Shown here: one piece after another, positions 29,140-42,165 of the stretch
Layout: the number at the start of each line of letters is the position of its first letter
Numbering within the stretch: position 1 is the stretch's first letter
NCBI RefSeq assembly: GCF_018889995.1
Contig: NZ_CP076547.1
Location: forward strand, 186,001 to 250,000
DNA: 64,000 nt
Direction of reading: 5' to 3'
DNA from: Subtercola sp. PAMC28395
GTDB taxonomy: Bacteria; Actinomycetota; Actinomycetes; Actinomycetales; Microbacteriaceae
Translations under genes and position numbers: made by a program
Notes under the pieces: generated by a model
Database searches by the model: none
Told to the model about the DNA's origin: nothing
Seen by the model: only the letters and a program-made list of their open reading frames with translations

Positions 29140-30384
29140 TCAGGTGTACCAACTCGGTGCCGGCAGTGCGCCAAGAAGCACGTACTCGCCGACCTCGCGC
29201 TTCTTGTATGGCAGCGGGTCGTGCAGGCTGTGCGTGCGGAGGTTGCGCCAGTAGATGTCGAGGCCGACCTTGTTCGACGAAGCGCGGGCGCCGGTCAACT
29301 CGAACACCTTCGTTGCCGCTTCGAGACCGTCTTCGGCGATGCGAAGCTTTGCCGCCGCGATTCGAACGGCGACGTCTCCCCTGGCCTTCTCGGTGAGGGC
29401 CTCGCGCTCGGCGTGCAGTACCGCACTCAGCTCACGGTCGACCTGGTCGATCAGTGCCTCATCGGCCCACAGTTTCGACTGCAGTTCGCCGTAGCCCGAA
29501 AGAATGTAGAACTCCTCTGTCGCAGCCAGCTTGTTGTCACCGCCGTAGGGCCAGGCCCGCGTGGTGGTGCGGGTGTACTCGGCGGCAGCGGCCACCGCAC
29601 CCTGCGCAATGCCGAGGTAGATGTTGCTGAAGATCTGCTGCACAAGAGGAACGTTCAGCGAGTTGTACGTGAGGGGCTGGTAGACCTTGTTCTCGAAACC
29701 AGCTGCTGAAGCCCAGTCGGCGCGAACACCGTCGATGACCACCGAACCCGACTCCGAAAGCCTCTGGCCCAGGTTGTCCCAGTCACCGGCGAACCGGATG
29801 CCCGGCTGATCGGTCGGCACAATGGCGAAGATGTGCGTCTCTGTACCGTCGAGCACTCCCTCGAGAACGGTGAGGTCGGAGATGCGGCCGCCGGTCGAGA
29901 ACGACTTGCGCCCGTTGTAGACCAGCTCCTCGCCCTCTTCGGAGATCGTGAGGTCGCCATCACGGGGGTTCACCGCTCCCCCGAAGAACAAGGTGTTCGT
30001 CGTATAGAGCTCCTCCACTGCGGCGATCTGGGGCTCAGTGCCGACCAGGCGCACGGCCCAGGCCCAGAGGTAGTGATAGCCGAGCAGTTGACCGATCGAC
30101 GCGTCAGCGCGCGAGACGGTGCGCACAACGGCGAGAGCGGTGACCCATTCCTGGCCGCCGCCTCCGAAGGCTGACGGGCCCAGCAGTGTCACGAGGCCGG
30201 AATCCTTGAGCAGCTGCACTTCGGCGTAGGGCGCCTCGTTGGCGCGGTCCCTGGCGAGGGCGTCTTCGGCCAGGATCTCTGCAACCTGCTCGGCGCGCGC
30301 GATCCACTCGGCGGCTGAGCTCGGTACGGGCAGGCTGGCCCAGAGCGATGGGGTGGCGGTCTCAACTACTGCTTGGTCTGACAT
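29140..30384 (-). CDS. Acyl-CoA dehydrogenase-fold flavoprotein (DszC/SfnB type), second copy
   Basis: Paralogue of the next gene with the same layout: WNxxGxR-type GDWDNLGQRLSESGSVVIDG in the beta domain and IYWRNLRTHSLHDPLPYKKREVGEYVL at the C-terminus. A GTG at 30399 is in frame but overlaps the GTGGAG ribosome binding site, so the ATG at 30384 is chosen (414 residues). The pair may be two oxygenases with different substrates, or subunits of one. Sulfur-source use is inferred from the family. Confidence 0.82.
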   Translation of the reverse strand: MSDQAVVETATPSLWASLPVPSSAAEWIARAEQVAEILAEDALARDRANEAPYAEVQLLKDSGLVTLLGPSAFGGGGQEWVTALAVVRTVSRADASIGQLLGYHYLWAWAVRLVGTEPQIAAVEELYTTNTLFFGGAVNPRDGDLTISEEGEELVYNGRKSFSTGGRISDLTVLEGVLDGTETHIFAIVPTDQPGIRFAGDWDNLGQRLSESGSVVIDGVRADWASAAGFENKVYQPLTYNSLNVPLVQQIFSNIYLGIAQGAVAAAAEYTRTTTRAWPYGGDNKLAATEEFYILSGYGELQSKLWADEALIDQVDRELSAVLHAEREALTEKARGDVAVRIAAAKLRIAEDGLEAATKVFELTGARASSNKVGLDIYWRNLRTHSLHDPLPYKKREVGEYVLLGALPAPSWYT

Positions 30385-30595
30385 CTGGCACATCTCCACA
30401 GAATTTCGGGTTCACCCGGATTCCTCATCGAGAACCAGGCGAAAGAGCGATTTACGCGATTCGTCGACAGTAGTGAACGAAGTGGGCGGATGGTGCGTCG
30501 ATGACGTCGTGCGTCGCTGTGTTTCGTTCTGTGTCGCTGCGTGAGCAGAATGCTTGACTTTCGTGACGCTGGTCTCTTGGCACACCCCCGAAACG

Positions 30596-30629
30596 ACGAA
30601 GGCCCCCCGCTTGCGCGAGGGGCCTTCGT
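30596..30629 (-). terminator. rpoC terminator
   Basis: An 11-base perfect stem (ACGAAGGCCCC and complement) with further inner CGC/GCG pairing around a four-base loop, about 38 bases after the rpoC stop. On the minus strand it is followed by CGTTT. This is the strongest intrinsic-terminator-like structure in the window. Being nearly symmetric, it could also act on plus-strand transcripts. Confidence 0.8.
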
Positions 30630-30666
30630 TCGATCATCCGGTGCAGAGAACTGCACCAACCGTCAC

Positions 30667-34566
<3,900 letters not shown>

Positions 34567-34611
34567 TTTATATTCTCCTGAAATTAGGAAGTTACATTTT
34601 GAAGTTTGGTG

Positions 34612-34659
34612 ATGATGTGATTCGCGAGACTCGATTCACTGTCTCGCGAATCACATCAT
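34612..34659 (-). terminator. Perfect 19-bp hairpin between rpoB and rpoC
   Basis: Arms 34612-34630 and 34641-34659 are exact complements over 19 bases with a ten-base loop. The structure starts eight bases after the rpoB stop. No U-run follows, and rpoC must be transcribed through it, so it is more likely a processing site or partial attenuator than a full terminator. Confidence 0.65.
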
Positions 34660-34667
34660 TGGCTGGC

Positions 34668-37600
34668 TCAAATGTCGTCGATGGACGAGTTCTCGAAGCG
34701 CGTGGAGATGTTGATGCCGAGCTCTTCTGCAGCGCGGAAGACCTCATCATCGGTGTCGCGCAGGCTGACTGCGGTGCCGTCTGCCGAAAGGACTTCGACG
34801 TTGAGGCAGAGCGACTGCATCTCCTTGATGAGCACCTTGAAGCTCTCGGGAATACCGGGCTCCTGGATGTTCTCACCCTTGACGATGGCTTCATACACCT
34901 TCACGCGGCCGAGGATGTCGTCTGACTTGATCGTCAGAAGCTCCTGCAGTGCGTAGGCGGCGCCGTAGGCCTCAAGCGCCCACACTTCCATCTCACCGAA
35001 GCGCTGGCCACCGAACTGGGCCTTACCACCCAGCGGCTGCTGCGTGATCATGGAGTACGGACCGGTCGAGCGAGCGTGGATCTTGTCGTCGACGAGGTGG
35101 TGCAGCTTCAGGATGTACATGTAGCCGACAGAGATCGGGTTCGGGAACGGCTCACCTGAGCGGCCATCGAAGAGAGTCGCCTTGCCGGTGCCGTCGATCA
35201 GGCGGTCGCCATCACGGGTCGGCAGGGTCGAGTCGAGCAGACCTGCGATCTCCTCTTCGAGGGCTCCGTCGAACACGGGGGTCGCGACCTTCGTGTTGGC
35301 CGGGGCCTCGTGCGCTGCCTCGGGAAGACGGCCGGCCCACTTGTTGCCCTTGCCTTCGACCTTCCAGCCCTGCTTGGCAATCCAGCCCAAGTGGATCTCG
35401 AGAACCTGGCCGAAGTTCATGCGGCCCGGGATACCGAGTGGGTTGAGCACCACGTCGACAGGAGTGCCGTCTGCGAGGAACGGCATGTCTTCGACGGGGA
35501 GGATCTTCGCGATGACACCCTTGTTGCCGTGACGGCCGGCGAGCTTGTCACCCTCGGTGATCTTGCGCTTCTGGGCGATGTAGACCACGACGCGCTGGTT
35601 GACGCCTGAACCCAGTTCATCGTCGTTGTCAGCGGAGAACTCCTTGACAGCGATGATGGTGCCGCGCTCACCGTGGGGAACCTTCAACGACGTGTCGCGG
35701 ACTTCGCGGCTCTTCTCGTTGAAGATCGCACGGAGCAGGCGCTCCTCGGCAGAGAGCTCGGTCTCGCCCTTGGGGGTGACCTTTCCGACGAGGATGTCAC
35801 CGGGGCGGACCTCGGCACCGATGCGGATGATGCCTCGCTCGTCGAGGTCGGCAAGCAACTCGGGGCTGACGTTGGGGAGGTCACGGGTGATCTCCTCCTT
35901 GCCGAGCTTCGTGTCACGGGCATCCACTTCGTACTCTTCGATGTGGATGCTCGACAGAGTGTCGTCCTTCACCAGGTTCTGGCTCAGGATCATCGCGTCT
36001 TCGAAGTTGTAGCCCTCCCATGGCATGAATGCCACGAGCAGGTTCTTGCCGAGTGCGAGTTCGCCGTTCTCGGTGGCGGGGCCATCGGCGATGACCTCTC
36101 CGGCCTCGATGCGGTCGCCCTCGTTGACGATGACACGCTGGTTGTAGCTCGTGCCCTGGTTCGAGCGGTCGAACTTGCGCAGGTAGTACGTCTCGGTGCC
36201 ACCCTCGTCGAGCGCGACGGTGACGACCTCGGCCGACACCTCCTGCACGACACCGGAGTGTGACGCCGTGACGACGTCGCCGGCGTCGATGGCTGCGAAG
36301 CCCTCCATACCGGTACCCACGTAGGGGCTGTCGCTCATGAGGAGCGGAACAGCCTGGCGCTGCATGTTCGCACCCATGAGCGCGCGGTTTGCATCGTCGT
36401 GCTCGAGGAACGGAATGAGGCTTGTCGCGACGGAGACCATCTGGCGCGGCGAGACATCCATGTAGCCGATGACCTCGATCGGGAAGAGGTCGACCTCTCC
36501 ACCCTTCTGGCGGGCGAGAACGCGAGGCTCGGCAAACCGGGCCTCTTTCGTCAGAGGGGCGTTGGCCTGGGCGACGACGTACTCGTCTTCTTCGCTGGCC
36601 GTGAGGTAATCGATGTTCTCGGTGACCACGCCGTCGACGACGCGACGGTACGGGGTCTCGATGAAGCCGAAGGAGTTGATACGGGCGAACGACGCCAGCG
36701 AGCCGATCAGGCCGATGTTCGGGCCTTCAGGGGTTTCGATGGGGCACATGCGGCCGTAGTGGCTGGGGTGCACGTCTCGAACCTCGACGCCGGCGCGCTC
36801 ACGTGACAGACCACCCGGGCCCAGCGCGGAAAGGCGACGCTTGTGCGTCAGGCCCGCGAGGGGGTTGTTCTGGTCCATGAACTGGCTCAGCTGCGAGGTA
36901 CCGAAGAACTCCTTGATCGCTGCGACGACGGGGCGCACGTTGATCAGGGTCTGCGGGGTGATCGCTTCGATGTCCTGGGTCGTCATGCGCTCGCGAACAA
37001 CGCGCTCCATACGGGAGAGCCCCGTGCGGACCTGGTTCTGGATGAGCTCACCCACGGCACGGATACGACGGTTGCCGAAGTGGTCGATGTCGTCGATGTC
37101 GAGACGGATGTCGACCTTCTTGCCTGCGCGCACGCCGGGGAGAGTGACCTGGTTCTCGTGGAGGGCCACGAGGTACTTGATCGTCGCGATGATGTCTTCG
37201 TTCGTCAGAACGGAGTTCGACAGCTCGCTCTCGAGGCCCAGCTTGCGGTTGATCTTGTAGCGACCGACCTTCGCGAGGTCGTAGCGCTTGGAGTTGAAGT
37301 AGAAGTTGTCGAGCAGCGCACGCGCAGCTTCGGCAGCAACCTGCTCGCCCGGGCGGAGCTTGCGGTAGATGTCTTTGAGCGCCTCTTCTTTGGTGAGGAT
37401 GGAATCCTTCTCCAGAGTCGCTTCGATGCTGGAGTAGCCCTTGAACTGCTCGAGGATCTCTTCGCTCGTGAGGCCCAGGGCCTTCAGGAAGACGGTGACG
37501 CTCTGCTTGCGCTTGCGGTCGATGCGAACGCCGACCTGGTCGCGCTTGTCGATCTCGAACTCGAGCCAGGCACCGCGGCTCGGAATGATGCGAGCAGAGT

Positions 37601-38159
37601 AGATGTCTTTGTCAGAAGTCTTCTCGAGCTGGCGGTCGAAGTAGACGCCGGGGCTGCGGACGAGCTGCGACACGACGACACGCTCGGTGCCGTTGATGAT
37701 GAACGTGCCCTTCTCGGTCATCAGGGGGAAGTCTCCCATGAAGACGGTCTGGGTCTTGATCTCACCGGTGAGGTGGTTCATGAACTCGGCCTCGACGTAC
37801 AGCGGAGCGGCGTAGGTCTTGCCACGCTCTTTACACTCGTCGATGGTGTACTTCTCGGGCTCGAGGAACGGGCTCGTGAAGCTGAGCTGCATGGTCTCGC
37901 CGAGGTCTTCGATCGGAGAGATCTCCTCGAAGATCTCGTCAAGACCGGAGTGCTCTGGCAGGTCTTTGCGACCCTGCTTCTTGGCTTCGGCAACACGCGT
38001 CTTCCACGCGTCGTTGCCGACAAGCCAGTCGAAGCTCTCGGTCTGCAGTGCAAGCAGATCGGGAACCGTCAGGTTGTCAGAAATTTTGGCGAACGAGAGT
38101 CGCGATGCTCCGCGACCGTTCTTGGGTGTGGTGGTGGTTGCGTTGCTCGCAGCAGCCAA
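34668..38159 (-). CDS. rpoB: RNA polymerase subunit beta
   Basis: A 1163-residue core subunit. The rifampicin region ([19 protein letters not shown] then [14 protein letters not shown]) has wild-type residues at the common resistance positions. The C-terminal switch region ([17 protein letters not shown]) is intact. The start is TTG with GGAGG eight bases upstream. Transcribed from a good promoter about 250 bases upstream. Confidence 0.98.
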   Translation of the reverse strand: MAAASNATTTTPKNGRGASRLSFAKISDNLTVPDLLALQTESFDWLVGNDAWKTRVAEAKKQGRKDLPEHSGLDEIFEEISPIEDLGETMQLSFTSPFLEPEKYTIDECKERGKTYAAPLYVEAEFMNHLTGEIKTQTVFMGDFPLMTEKGTFIINGTERVVVSQLVRSPGVYFDRQLEKTSDKDIYSARIIPSRGAWLEFEIDKRDQVGVRIDRKRKQSVTVFLKALGLTSEEILEQFKGYSSIEATLEKDSILTKEEALKDIYRKLRPGEQVAAEAARALLDNFYFNSKRYDLAKVGRYKINRKLGLESELSNSVLTNEDIIATIKYLVALHENQVTLPGVRAGKKVDIRLDIDDIDHFGNRRIRAVGELIQNQVRTGLSRMERVVRERMTTQDIEAITPQTLINVRPVVAAIKEFFGTSQLSQFMDQNNPLAGLTHKRRLSALGPGGLSRERAGVEVRDVHPSHYGRMCPIETPEGPNIGLIGSLASFARINSFGFIETPYRRVVDGVVTENIDYLTASEEDEYVVAQANAPLTKEARFAEPRVLARQKGGEVDLFPIEVIGYMDVSPRQMVSVATSLIPFLEHDDANRALMGANMQRQAVPLLMSDSPYVGTGMEGFAAIDAGDVVTASHSGVVQEVSAEVVTVALDEGGTETYYLRKFDRSNQGTSYNQRVIVNEGDRIEAGEVIADGPATENGELALGKNLLVAFMPWEGYNFEDAMILSQNLVKDDTLSSIHIEEYEVDARDTKLGKEEITRDLPNVSPELLADLDERGIIRIGAEVRPGDILVGKVTPKGETELSAEERLLRAIFNEKSREVRDTSLKVPHGERGTIIAVKEFSADNDDELGSGVNQRVVVYIAQKRKITEGDKLAGRHGNKGVIAKILPVEDMPFLADGTPVDVVLNPLGIPGRMNFGQVLEIHLGWIAKQGWKVEGKGNKWAGRLPEAAHEAPANTKVATPVFDGALEEEIAGLLDSTLPTRDGDRLIDGTGKATLFDGRSGEPFPNPISVGYMYILKLHHLVDDKIHARSTGPYSMITQQPLGGKAQFGGQRFGEMEVWALEAYGAAYALQELLTIKSDDILGRVKVYEAIVKGENIQEPGIPESFKVLIKEMQSLCLNVEVLSADGTAVSLRDTDDEVFRAAEELGINISTRFENSSIDDI

Positions 38160-38461
38160 GGAAATAACCTCCGTGGACCCCGTCGGGTCTCAGTACTGGG
38201 TTTATGTTTGGTCGAGAACGCGCCAGACTCGTCGTCGGAACTTGTTCGATTAGTTCCAGAGGATGCTGCGGGTCGCCATTCATCGGACTCACGCGAGCGG
38301 TCGCATCACTTGGGTGATACTTGGTTCGCGGGACCATCGGAGGGTTTCTGCAGCGCGAGCCGACCACAATATGAAGGCATAGGAGTACTGGGAGCGCAAA
38401 GAACAACTATATGCCTGTGATGGCCAGTTGTAAAGTCGATATCTTGACCAATTTTGCGTTG
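38160..38461 (-). other. rpoB leader and promoter region
   Basis: About 240 bases of untranslated leader separate the predicted transcription start near 38399 from the rpoB TTG. A small GACCC-n5-GGGTC-like hairpin lies close to the ribosome binding site. The upstream 60 bases are AT-rich and carry two back-to-back promoters. Confidence 0.55.
38406..38434 (-). promoter_or_regulatory. rpoB promoter
   Basis: On the minus strand TTTACA (38429-38434), a 17-base spacer and TATAGT (38406-38411). This is close to the housekeeping sigma consensus and the best promoter match upstream of rpoB. Confidence 0.72.
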
Positions 38462-38472
38462 TCAGGTATAAC
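38444..38472 (+). promoter_or_regulatory. Consensus promoter pointing antisense to the neighbouring gene
   Basis: TTGACC (38444-38449), a 17-base spacer and TATAAC (38467-38472) on the plus strand. Transcription would start near 38479 and run into 38462-39391, which is coded on the minus strand. No plus-strand gene follows for 1.4 kb. Confidence 0.55.
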
Positions 38473-39391
38473 CCAGAGGTCGGCGGGCCCATTCCCGCTG
38501 TGGCCCGTTGATTCCGCGGCCCCAGCGGTGGTCTCTCCTTCGGATCTTGCTGAGGATGATGGGCTCGACTGTTGGCCAGTCGTGCATCACCTGCGCGTAG
38601 GTGAGCCGAAGACAACGCACATCGTCGCTAAAGAGTCGGAGGTCGCGCACACGATCCGTCGCGAAACCGTCGTCTGTGTCGTGTGTCTCGCGCCCGTCGA
38701 CCTCGATCACGAGGCGGTCGCCGACGAGGAGGTCGACGTGACCGACCCCTGGGTGGTGCTTCTGCGTCGTCACCCTGATCCCGCGCGACCTGAGCCTCAG
38801 CCGAACGAGCGTCTCGAGCCCGGACTGGCTGAGCGGGTCTGCCTTCTCGATGGTGCGACGATAGCGTTCGGGAAGCGTCTCGGCGGCGGCCTGCAGCGTG
38901 CGCTGGGTTATGCGTTCGGGAATCAGGTATCTGCGCGACTTGTTGAGCGCGGAATCGATGACCGTCAGCGCCATCTCCTCCGTCATACACGAGATGCAGT
39001 CCAGCAACAGTGTTGTGAGCGGCTCGACCGCTTCGTGGCTGCGTCGCCGTGTTTTGCGCCAGTGCACGCAGTGTTGCCGCGACCGCACCGCGCCCTGCAC
39101 TGCGGCCCCGTTCGCACCGCGGGCAACCGAAATATGAAGCCCCTGAAATGGTGGCACCCACAACCCCCGCAGCTTTGCTGCGGACGGCCCCGTCAGAGAT
39201 CCTCCCGCACGAACGGCAGCGACAACGGGCTTGTGCGCGGATGGCAAGGCGAACCATCCGCGACTCACCCGATGGATTGCGCCGTTAATTACCGCCCCTC
39301 GCACGTCGGCCTGCGAGGCACCGGCTCGAAGAAGTGCTTGATAATGCACTACCCCCGGCCACTGCGGAATGTATTGGGAAACGAGTGACAT
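38462..39391 (-). CDS. AbiEi-like/DUF559 endonuclease-fold protein
   Basis: A 309-residue protein. Residues about 1-60 (LVSQYIPQWPGVVHYQALLRAGASQADVRGAVINGAIHRVSRGWFALP, read as blocks) are a winged-helix of the AbiEi-antitoxin type. Residues about 220-300 are a DUF559/Vsr-like nuclease fold with the VDLLVGDRLVIEVDG pattern, where D and E-x-D match PD-(D/E)xK metal ligands. The frame opens further upstream, but the ATG at 39391 is chosen from domain start. Such proteins are common and unexplained in actinobacteria. No partner toxin lies alongside. Confidence 0.75.
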   Translation of the reverse strand: MSLVSQYIPQWPGVVHYQALLRAGASQADVRGAVINGAIHRVSRGWFALPSAHKPVVAAVRAGGSLTGPSAAKLRGLWVPPFQGLHISVARGANGAAVQGAVRSRQHCVHWRKTRRRSHEAVEPLTTLLLDCISCMTEEMALTVIDSALNKSRRYLIPERITQRTLQAAAETLPERYRRTIEKADPLSQSGLETLVRLRLRSRGIRVTTQKHHPGVGHVDLLVGDRLVIEVDGRETHDTDDGFATDRVRDLRLFSDDVRCLRLTYAQVMHDWPTVEPIILSKIRRRDHRWGRGINGPQREWARRPLGYT

Positions 39392-39495
39392 TGATCCATC
39401 GTGTCGAAAGCCTTGGTCCTGAATCGGATCTGGTCGGAATCCGTGGATAACTCCGGGCCGAAGGACGCCTGGGCGGGCCCAGTCGCAGGCGGGAT

Positions 39496-39570
39496 CATCC
39501 ACCCGTTCGTCCAGACACAGTCTCACGTGCACGCTGCACGTCGCGGCACGCCCGGACGATCGAGTGGACG
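39496..39570. repeat. 75-nt dyad-symmetric repeat, copy 1
   Basis: Same organisation as copy 2 with five base differences: outer arms of 19 bases, ten-base spacers, and an inner ACGTGCA-CGC-TGCACGT palindrome, all centred on the middle base. Outer-arm pairing is slightly less perfect than in copy 2. Confidence 0.9.
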
Positions 39571-39643
39571 ACATCGGCCGACAGTGTCGGACACGTGGGT
39601 CAGAGTTGCGAACCGCGCCGGGCATCGGCGGGGAAAACGGCGG

Positions 39644-39718
39644 CATCCACTCGTTCGTCCAGACACGATCTCACGTGCACGCTGCACGTTGCGGCACGCC
39701 TGGACGATCGAGTGGACG
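39644..39718. repeat. 75-nt dyad-symmetric repeat, copy 2
   Basis: Begins 148 bases after copy 1 and is the same length. From left to right: 19-base arm, 10-base spacer, ACGTGCA, CGC, TGCACGT, 10-base spacer, 19-base arm. The outer arms are complementary at 17 of 19 positions. The whole unit is symmetric about one base and could form a cruciform or bind a multimeric protein. Confidence 0.9.
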
Positions 39719-39890
39719 CATCCTGCCGGTGGGGGGCAGCAGCGGGTGGGGCGGGCCAGGTGAGCGAGAACAGCGGTGCAGCCGGAGCAGGCGGCCGCGA
39801 GCATCAGCGGCCCGACAGCAACTCGATGGCAGCGAGCGGCCGTGAGCTGCGCGCGGCCGTGAGCAGCGCGCAGCGACGGCGGTGCGGCGG

Positions 39891-39896
39891 TAGAGT
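39891..39896 (+). promoter_or_regulatory. -10 box for a leaderless start
   Basis: TAGAGT ends six bases before the GTG at 39903. No convincing -35. Confidence 0.5.
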
Positions 39897-39902
39897 CGGC
39901 GG

Positions 39903-40805
39903 GTGAGCGAGCAGAGCAGGGGACGCCGGCGGGGTGGGGCGGATGATCACCCCTCGGTCACGCTTTCGAACGGCTTTCGCGCCGTCGTCGAGGCCGATCG
40001 CCACCAGCCGGGTGCCTTCACCCTCGTGGTCGACGGGACCCCCCAGTCGCACGTCGCGCTGGACGACCCGCGCTACCTGTCGTTCGAGTACGTGCGGCGA
40101 ATCGGGCACGGAATCGACCTCGTCGCGCCGGAGGGAGCGCCGATCACGGCAGTTCACCTCGGCGGAGGCGCCTTCACGCTGCCCCGGTACATCGCCGCAA
40201 CGCGGCCCTCGTCGCGCCAGCAGGTGGTCGAACTCGAGAGCGACCTGGTGGATTTCGTGCGTGAACAGCTCCCCCTGCCTCGCGAAGCGCAGATCCGCAT
40301 TCGCCACGGAGACGCGCGTGACGTTCTGGCGAAGCTGCCGCCCGGGCTGAAGGGAACCGTCGACGTGGTCGTCGTCGACGTGTTCTCGGGTGCGCGCACA
40401 CCCGCACATGTGACCAGCATGGAGTTCTACGCTCTGGTCTCCGGCCTGCTCTCGGCACAGGGCATCGTGGCAGCGAACGTCGCAGATGGAGCCGGACTCG
40501 CGTTCGCGCGGAGCCAGGCGGCCACGCTGTCTGCAGTGTTCACCCACGTGGCCCTGGTCGTCGACCCCCAAGTGCTGAAGTCCCGGCGGTTCGGCAACGT
40601 GGTCATGTTCGCCTCGGCAAGCCCCCTGCCATTCGACCGGCTCCCGCGGCTGGTTGCCAGCGATCCGACCCCTGCGAAGGTGATCGATGGCGCCGAATTG
40701 CGGGCCTTCATCGCCAGCGCACCCGTGGTGACCGACCAGACCGCCATCGCCTCGCCTCCCCCGGCGCGAAGTATATTTCAGGTCAAGCCGGGCGCGTCAG
40801 AATAG
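39903..40805 (+). CDS. Spermidine-synthase-like protein, copy 2
   Basis: A 300-residue paralogue of the protein at 25573-26379. It shares the glycine loop (AVHLGGGAFTLPRYIAATRPSS), the acidic strand (VVELESDLVDFVREQLPL) and the DVVVVDVFSG motif. Additional N- and C-terminal residues are polar. The GTG start lies six bases after TAGAGT. Role unknown; likely not a classical spermidine synthase since no polyamine genes are nearby. Confidence 0.8.
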   Translation: MSEQSRGRRRGGADDHPSVTLSNGFRAVVEADRHQPGAFTLVVDGTPQSHVALDDPRYLSFEYVRRIGHGIDLVAPEGAPITAVHLGGGAFTLPRYIAATRPSSRQQVVELESDLVDFVREQLPLPREAQIRIRHGDARDVLAKLPPGLKGTVDVVVVDVFSGARTPAHVTSMEFYALVSGLLSAQGIVAANVADGAGLAFARSQAATLSAVFTHVALVVDPQVLKSRRFGNVVMFASASPLPFDRLPRLVASDPTPAKVIDGAELRAFIASAPVVTDQTAIASPPPARSIFQVKPGASE

Positions 40806-40929
40806 CCGCCCCACCCCCGTTCTGGGTAACCTTGGAGTGTCGCAGTGAAGACACCGGCTGCGACAGCTGCACACGAGCCGACGGGGATTGCTGAACCCCG
40901 GTCGGCCACGAAGTTCTGGAGCGTACCCC

Positions 40930-41439
40930 TTGAGCATCATCACCGGCTACGACCCGAAAACCCTCCGCGAGACCATCGATGTTGCCGCGGCGGAGAGCCG
41001 ACTCGCCGAACTGGGCACCCTTCGGAGCCTTTCGGCCCTCAACGAGAAGGTCAGCCTCCTACGCCTGCTCGACCGTCTCGATGAGGCCTGGGACGTCGCG
41101 AACGAAGCGTTGCGCCAGGCACGGTTCTCCGGCGACAGGGAGCAGGCACTCGCCGCTCGGATCCGCCGGGCCCAGGTGCAGCAGTACCAGGGCAAACTCG
41201 CTCCGGCGCTGACAGACCTGACCATCTGCGTCGAAGAAGCCCGGGGCCATGAATGGAGCGCGCTGGAGGCAACGGCCCTGCTCGCACGGGGCAAGACCTC
41301 GTTCGACCAGCGCGACTATACGGATGCCCTGCGTGACTTCAAGGCGGCTGTCTTCCTCTGGGAGAAGACCGGGGCCTCGATCGATCAGCTCGAGAGCACG
41401 ATGATCGCGATCGGTGTTGCCGAAGCATTCGCCTCCTGA
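40930..41439 (+). CDS. TPR-like protein
   Basis: The 169-residue product is helical, with repeat-like pairs such as LSALNEKVSLLRLLDRLDEAWDVANEALRQARFSGDREQALAARIRRAQV (in several TPR-type blocks). A TTG at 40930 is chosen because GGAG lies eight bases upstream; the frame opens earlier at 40888 without signals. Probably a protein-protein interaction module. No partner can be named. Confidence 0.65.
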   Translation: MSIITGYDPKTLRETIDVAAAESRLAELGTLRSLSALNEKVSLLRLLDRLDEAWDVANEALRQARFSGDREQALAARIRRAQVQQYQGKLAPALTDLTICVEEARGHEWSALEATALLARGKTSFDQRDYTDALRDFKAAVFLWEKTGASIDQLESTMIAIGVAEAFAS

Positions 41440-41468
41440 GTCGCTACTCTGGAGCCGCCAACCCAGCC

Positions 41469-41477
41469 TGTGGATAA
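41469..41477 (-). promoter_or_regulatory. DnaA-box match
   Basis: The minus strand reads TTATCCACA, an exact DnaA-box consensus. It lies 40 bases before the SprT-like gene. A single box could be chance or regulatory. Confidence 0.4.
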
Positions 41478-41516
41478 CTTCGAGGGAACGTCTGCGGTCT
41501 GATTTAGGCTGTGCTC

Positions 41517-42017
41517 GTGTCTGAACTACTCCGTGTTCGCAGCTGGGCGAACGCACTCATCACTCTCCATCTCGACCCTTCGGAATGGTCGTTCGGCTTC
41601 GACAATGCGAAGACCCGCGCGGGCCTCTGCGACTTCACCGCCAAGCGCATCACTGTCTCGCGCTATCTCGCCGCTCGCTTCGACGACGACGAGATCCACC
41701 AGGTGCTCCTCCACGAGATCGCCCACGCGATGGCTGGCCCGCGAGCTGGCCACGGGCCACGGTGGCGAGCTGTGGCGAGGGAACTCGGCTACGCCGGAGA
41801 TCGCCTGCACCACGGAGAGACGGCGAAGGAGCTCGCACCCTGGGTCGGAACCTGCCCGCACGGCCACCTGCACTACCGCCATCGCAGGCCCACGCGCGAG
41901 ACGGCATGCGGCAAGTGCTCCAAGCGATTCGACAGCGCCTACCTCATCAGCTGGGAGCGCCGAGAGATCAGCGCCGCCACACGGCGTCTGGCGCGCGCAC
42001 CGCGCTCCCCTGTCTGA
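41517..42017 (+). CDS. SprT-like zinc metalloprotease family protein
   Basis: The HExxH motif HEIAH lies at residues 66-70, with the third ligand H79 in GHGPRW. The C-terminus has a zinc-ribbon-like CPHGHLHYRHRR ... CGKCSKRF. SprT/Spartan proteins act on DNA-protein crosslinks in eukaryotes; bacterial members are poorly known. The GTG at 41517 follows TAGGCT by six bases, giving a 166-residue leaderless product; an in-frame GTG at 41511 is the alternative. Confidence 0.82.
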   Translation: MSELLRVRSWANALITLHLDPSEWSFGFDNAKTRAGLCDFTAKRITVSRYLAARFDDDEIHQVLLHEIAHAMAGPRAGHGPRWRAVARELGYAGDRLHHGETAKELAPWVGTCPHGHLHYRHRRPTRETACGKCSKRFDSAYLISWERREISAATRRLARAPRSPV

Positions 42018-42055
42018 GCAACACGGCCTGAGCAACACGGCCTGAGCAACACCCG
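42014..42055. repeat. 14-nt tandem repeats over a stop codon
   Basis: Three units of CTGAGCAACACGGC (the last diverging at its end). The first contains the TGA of the SprT-like gene, and each copy contains TGA. Confidence 0.85.
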
Positions 42056-42165
42056 CGAGCAATCCACCCAGGGACACGAGGCGCTGGTCGGATGCCCCGA
42101 CCTGGCCACTACTGGGCCCCGAGTGCAACTCGGATGATCGAACTCCGACGACACCCTCCGTCAAC

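Larger units (their letters stand above)
39392..39902. other. Intergenic region with paired dyad repeats
   Basis: A 511-base non-coding stretch between two divergent genes. It holds two 75-nt repeats (listed separately), a DnaA-box-like GTGGATAAC near 39442-39450, and a G/C-rich end with the direct repeat CGGCCGTGAGC. Several short open frames across it are not supported. Confidence 0.6.

Noticed and set aside
39496..39718. Two-unit CRISPR or integron attC site
   Set aside because: Only two copies, no spacer series, no attC core motifs, and no cas or integrase gene.
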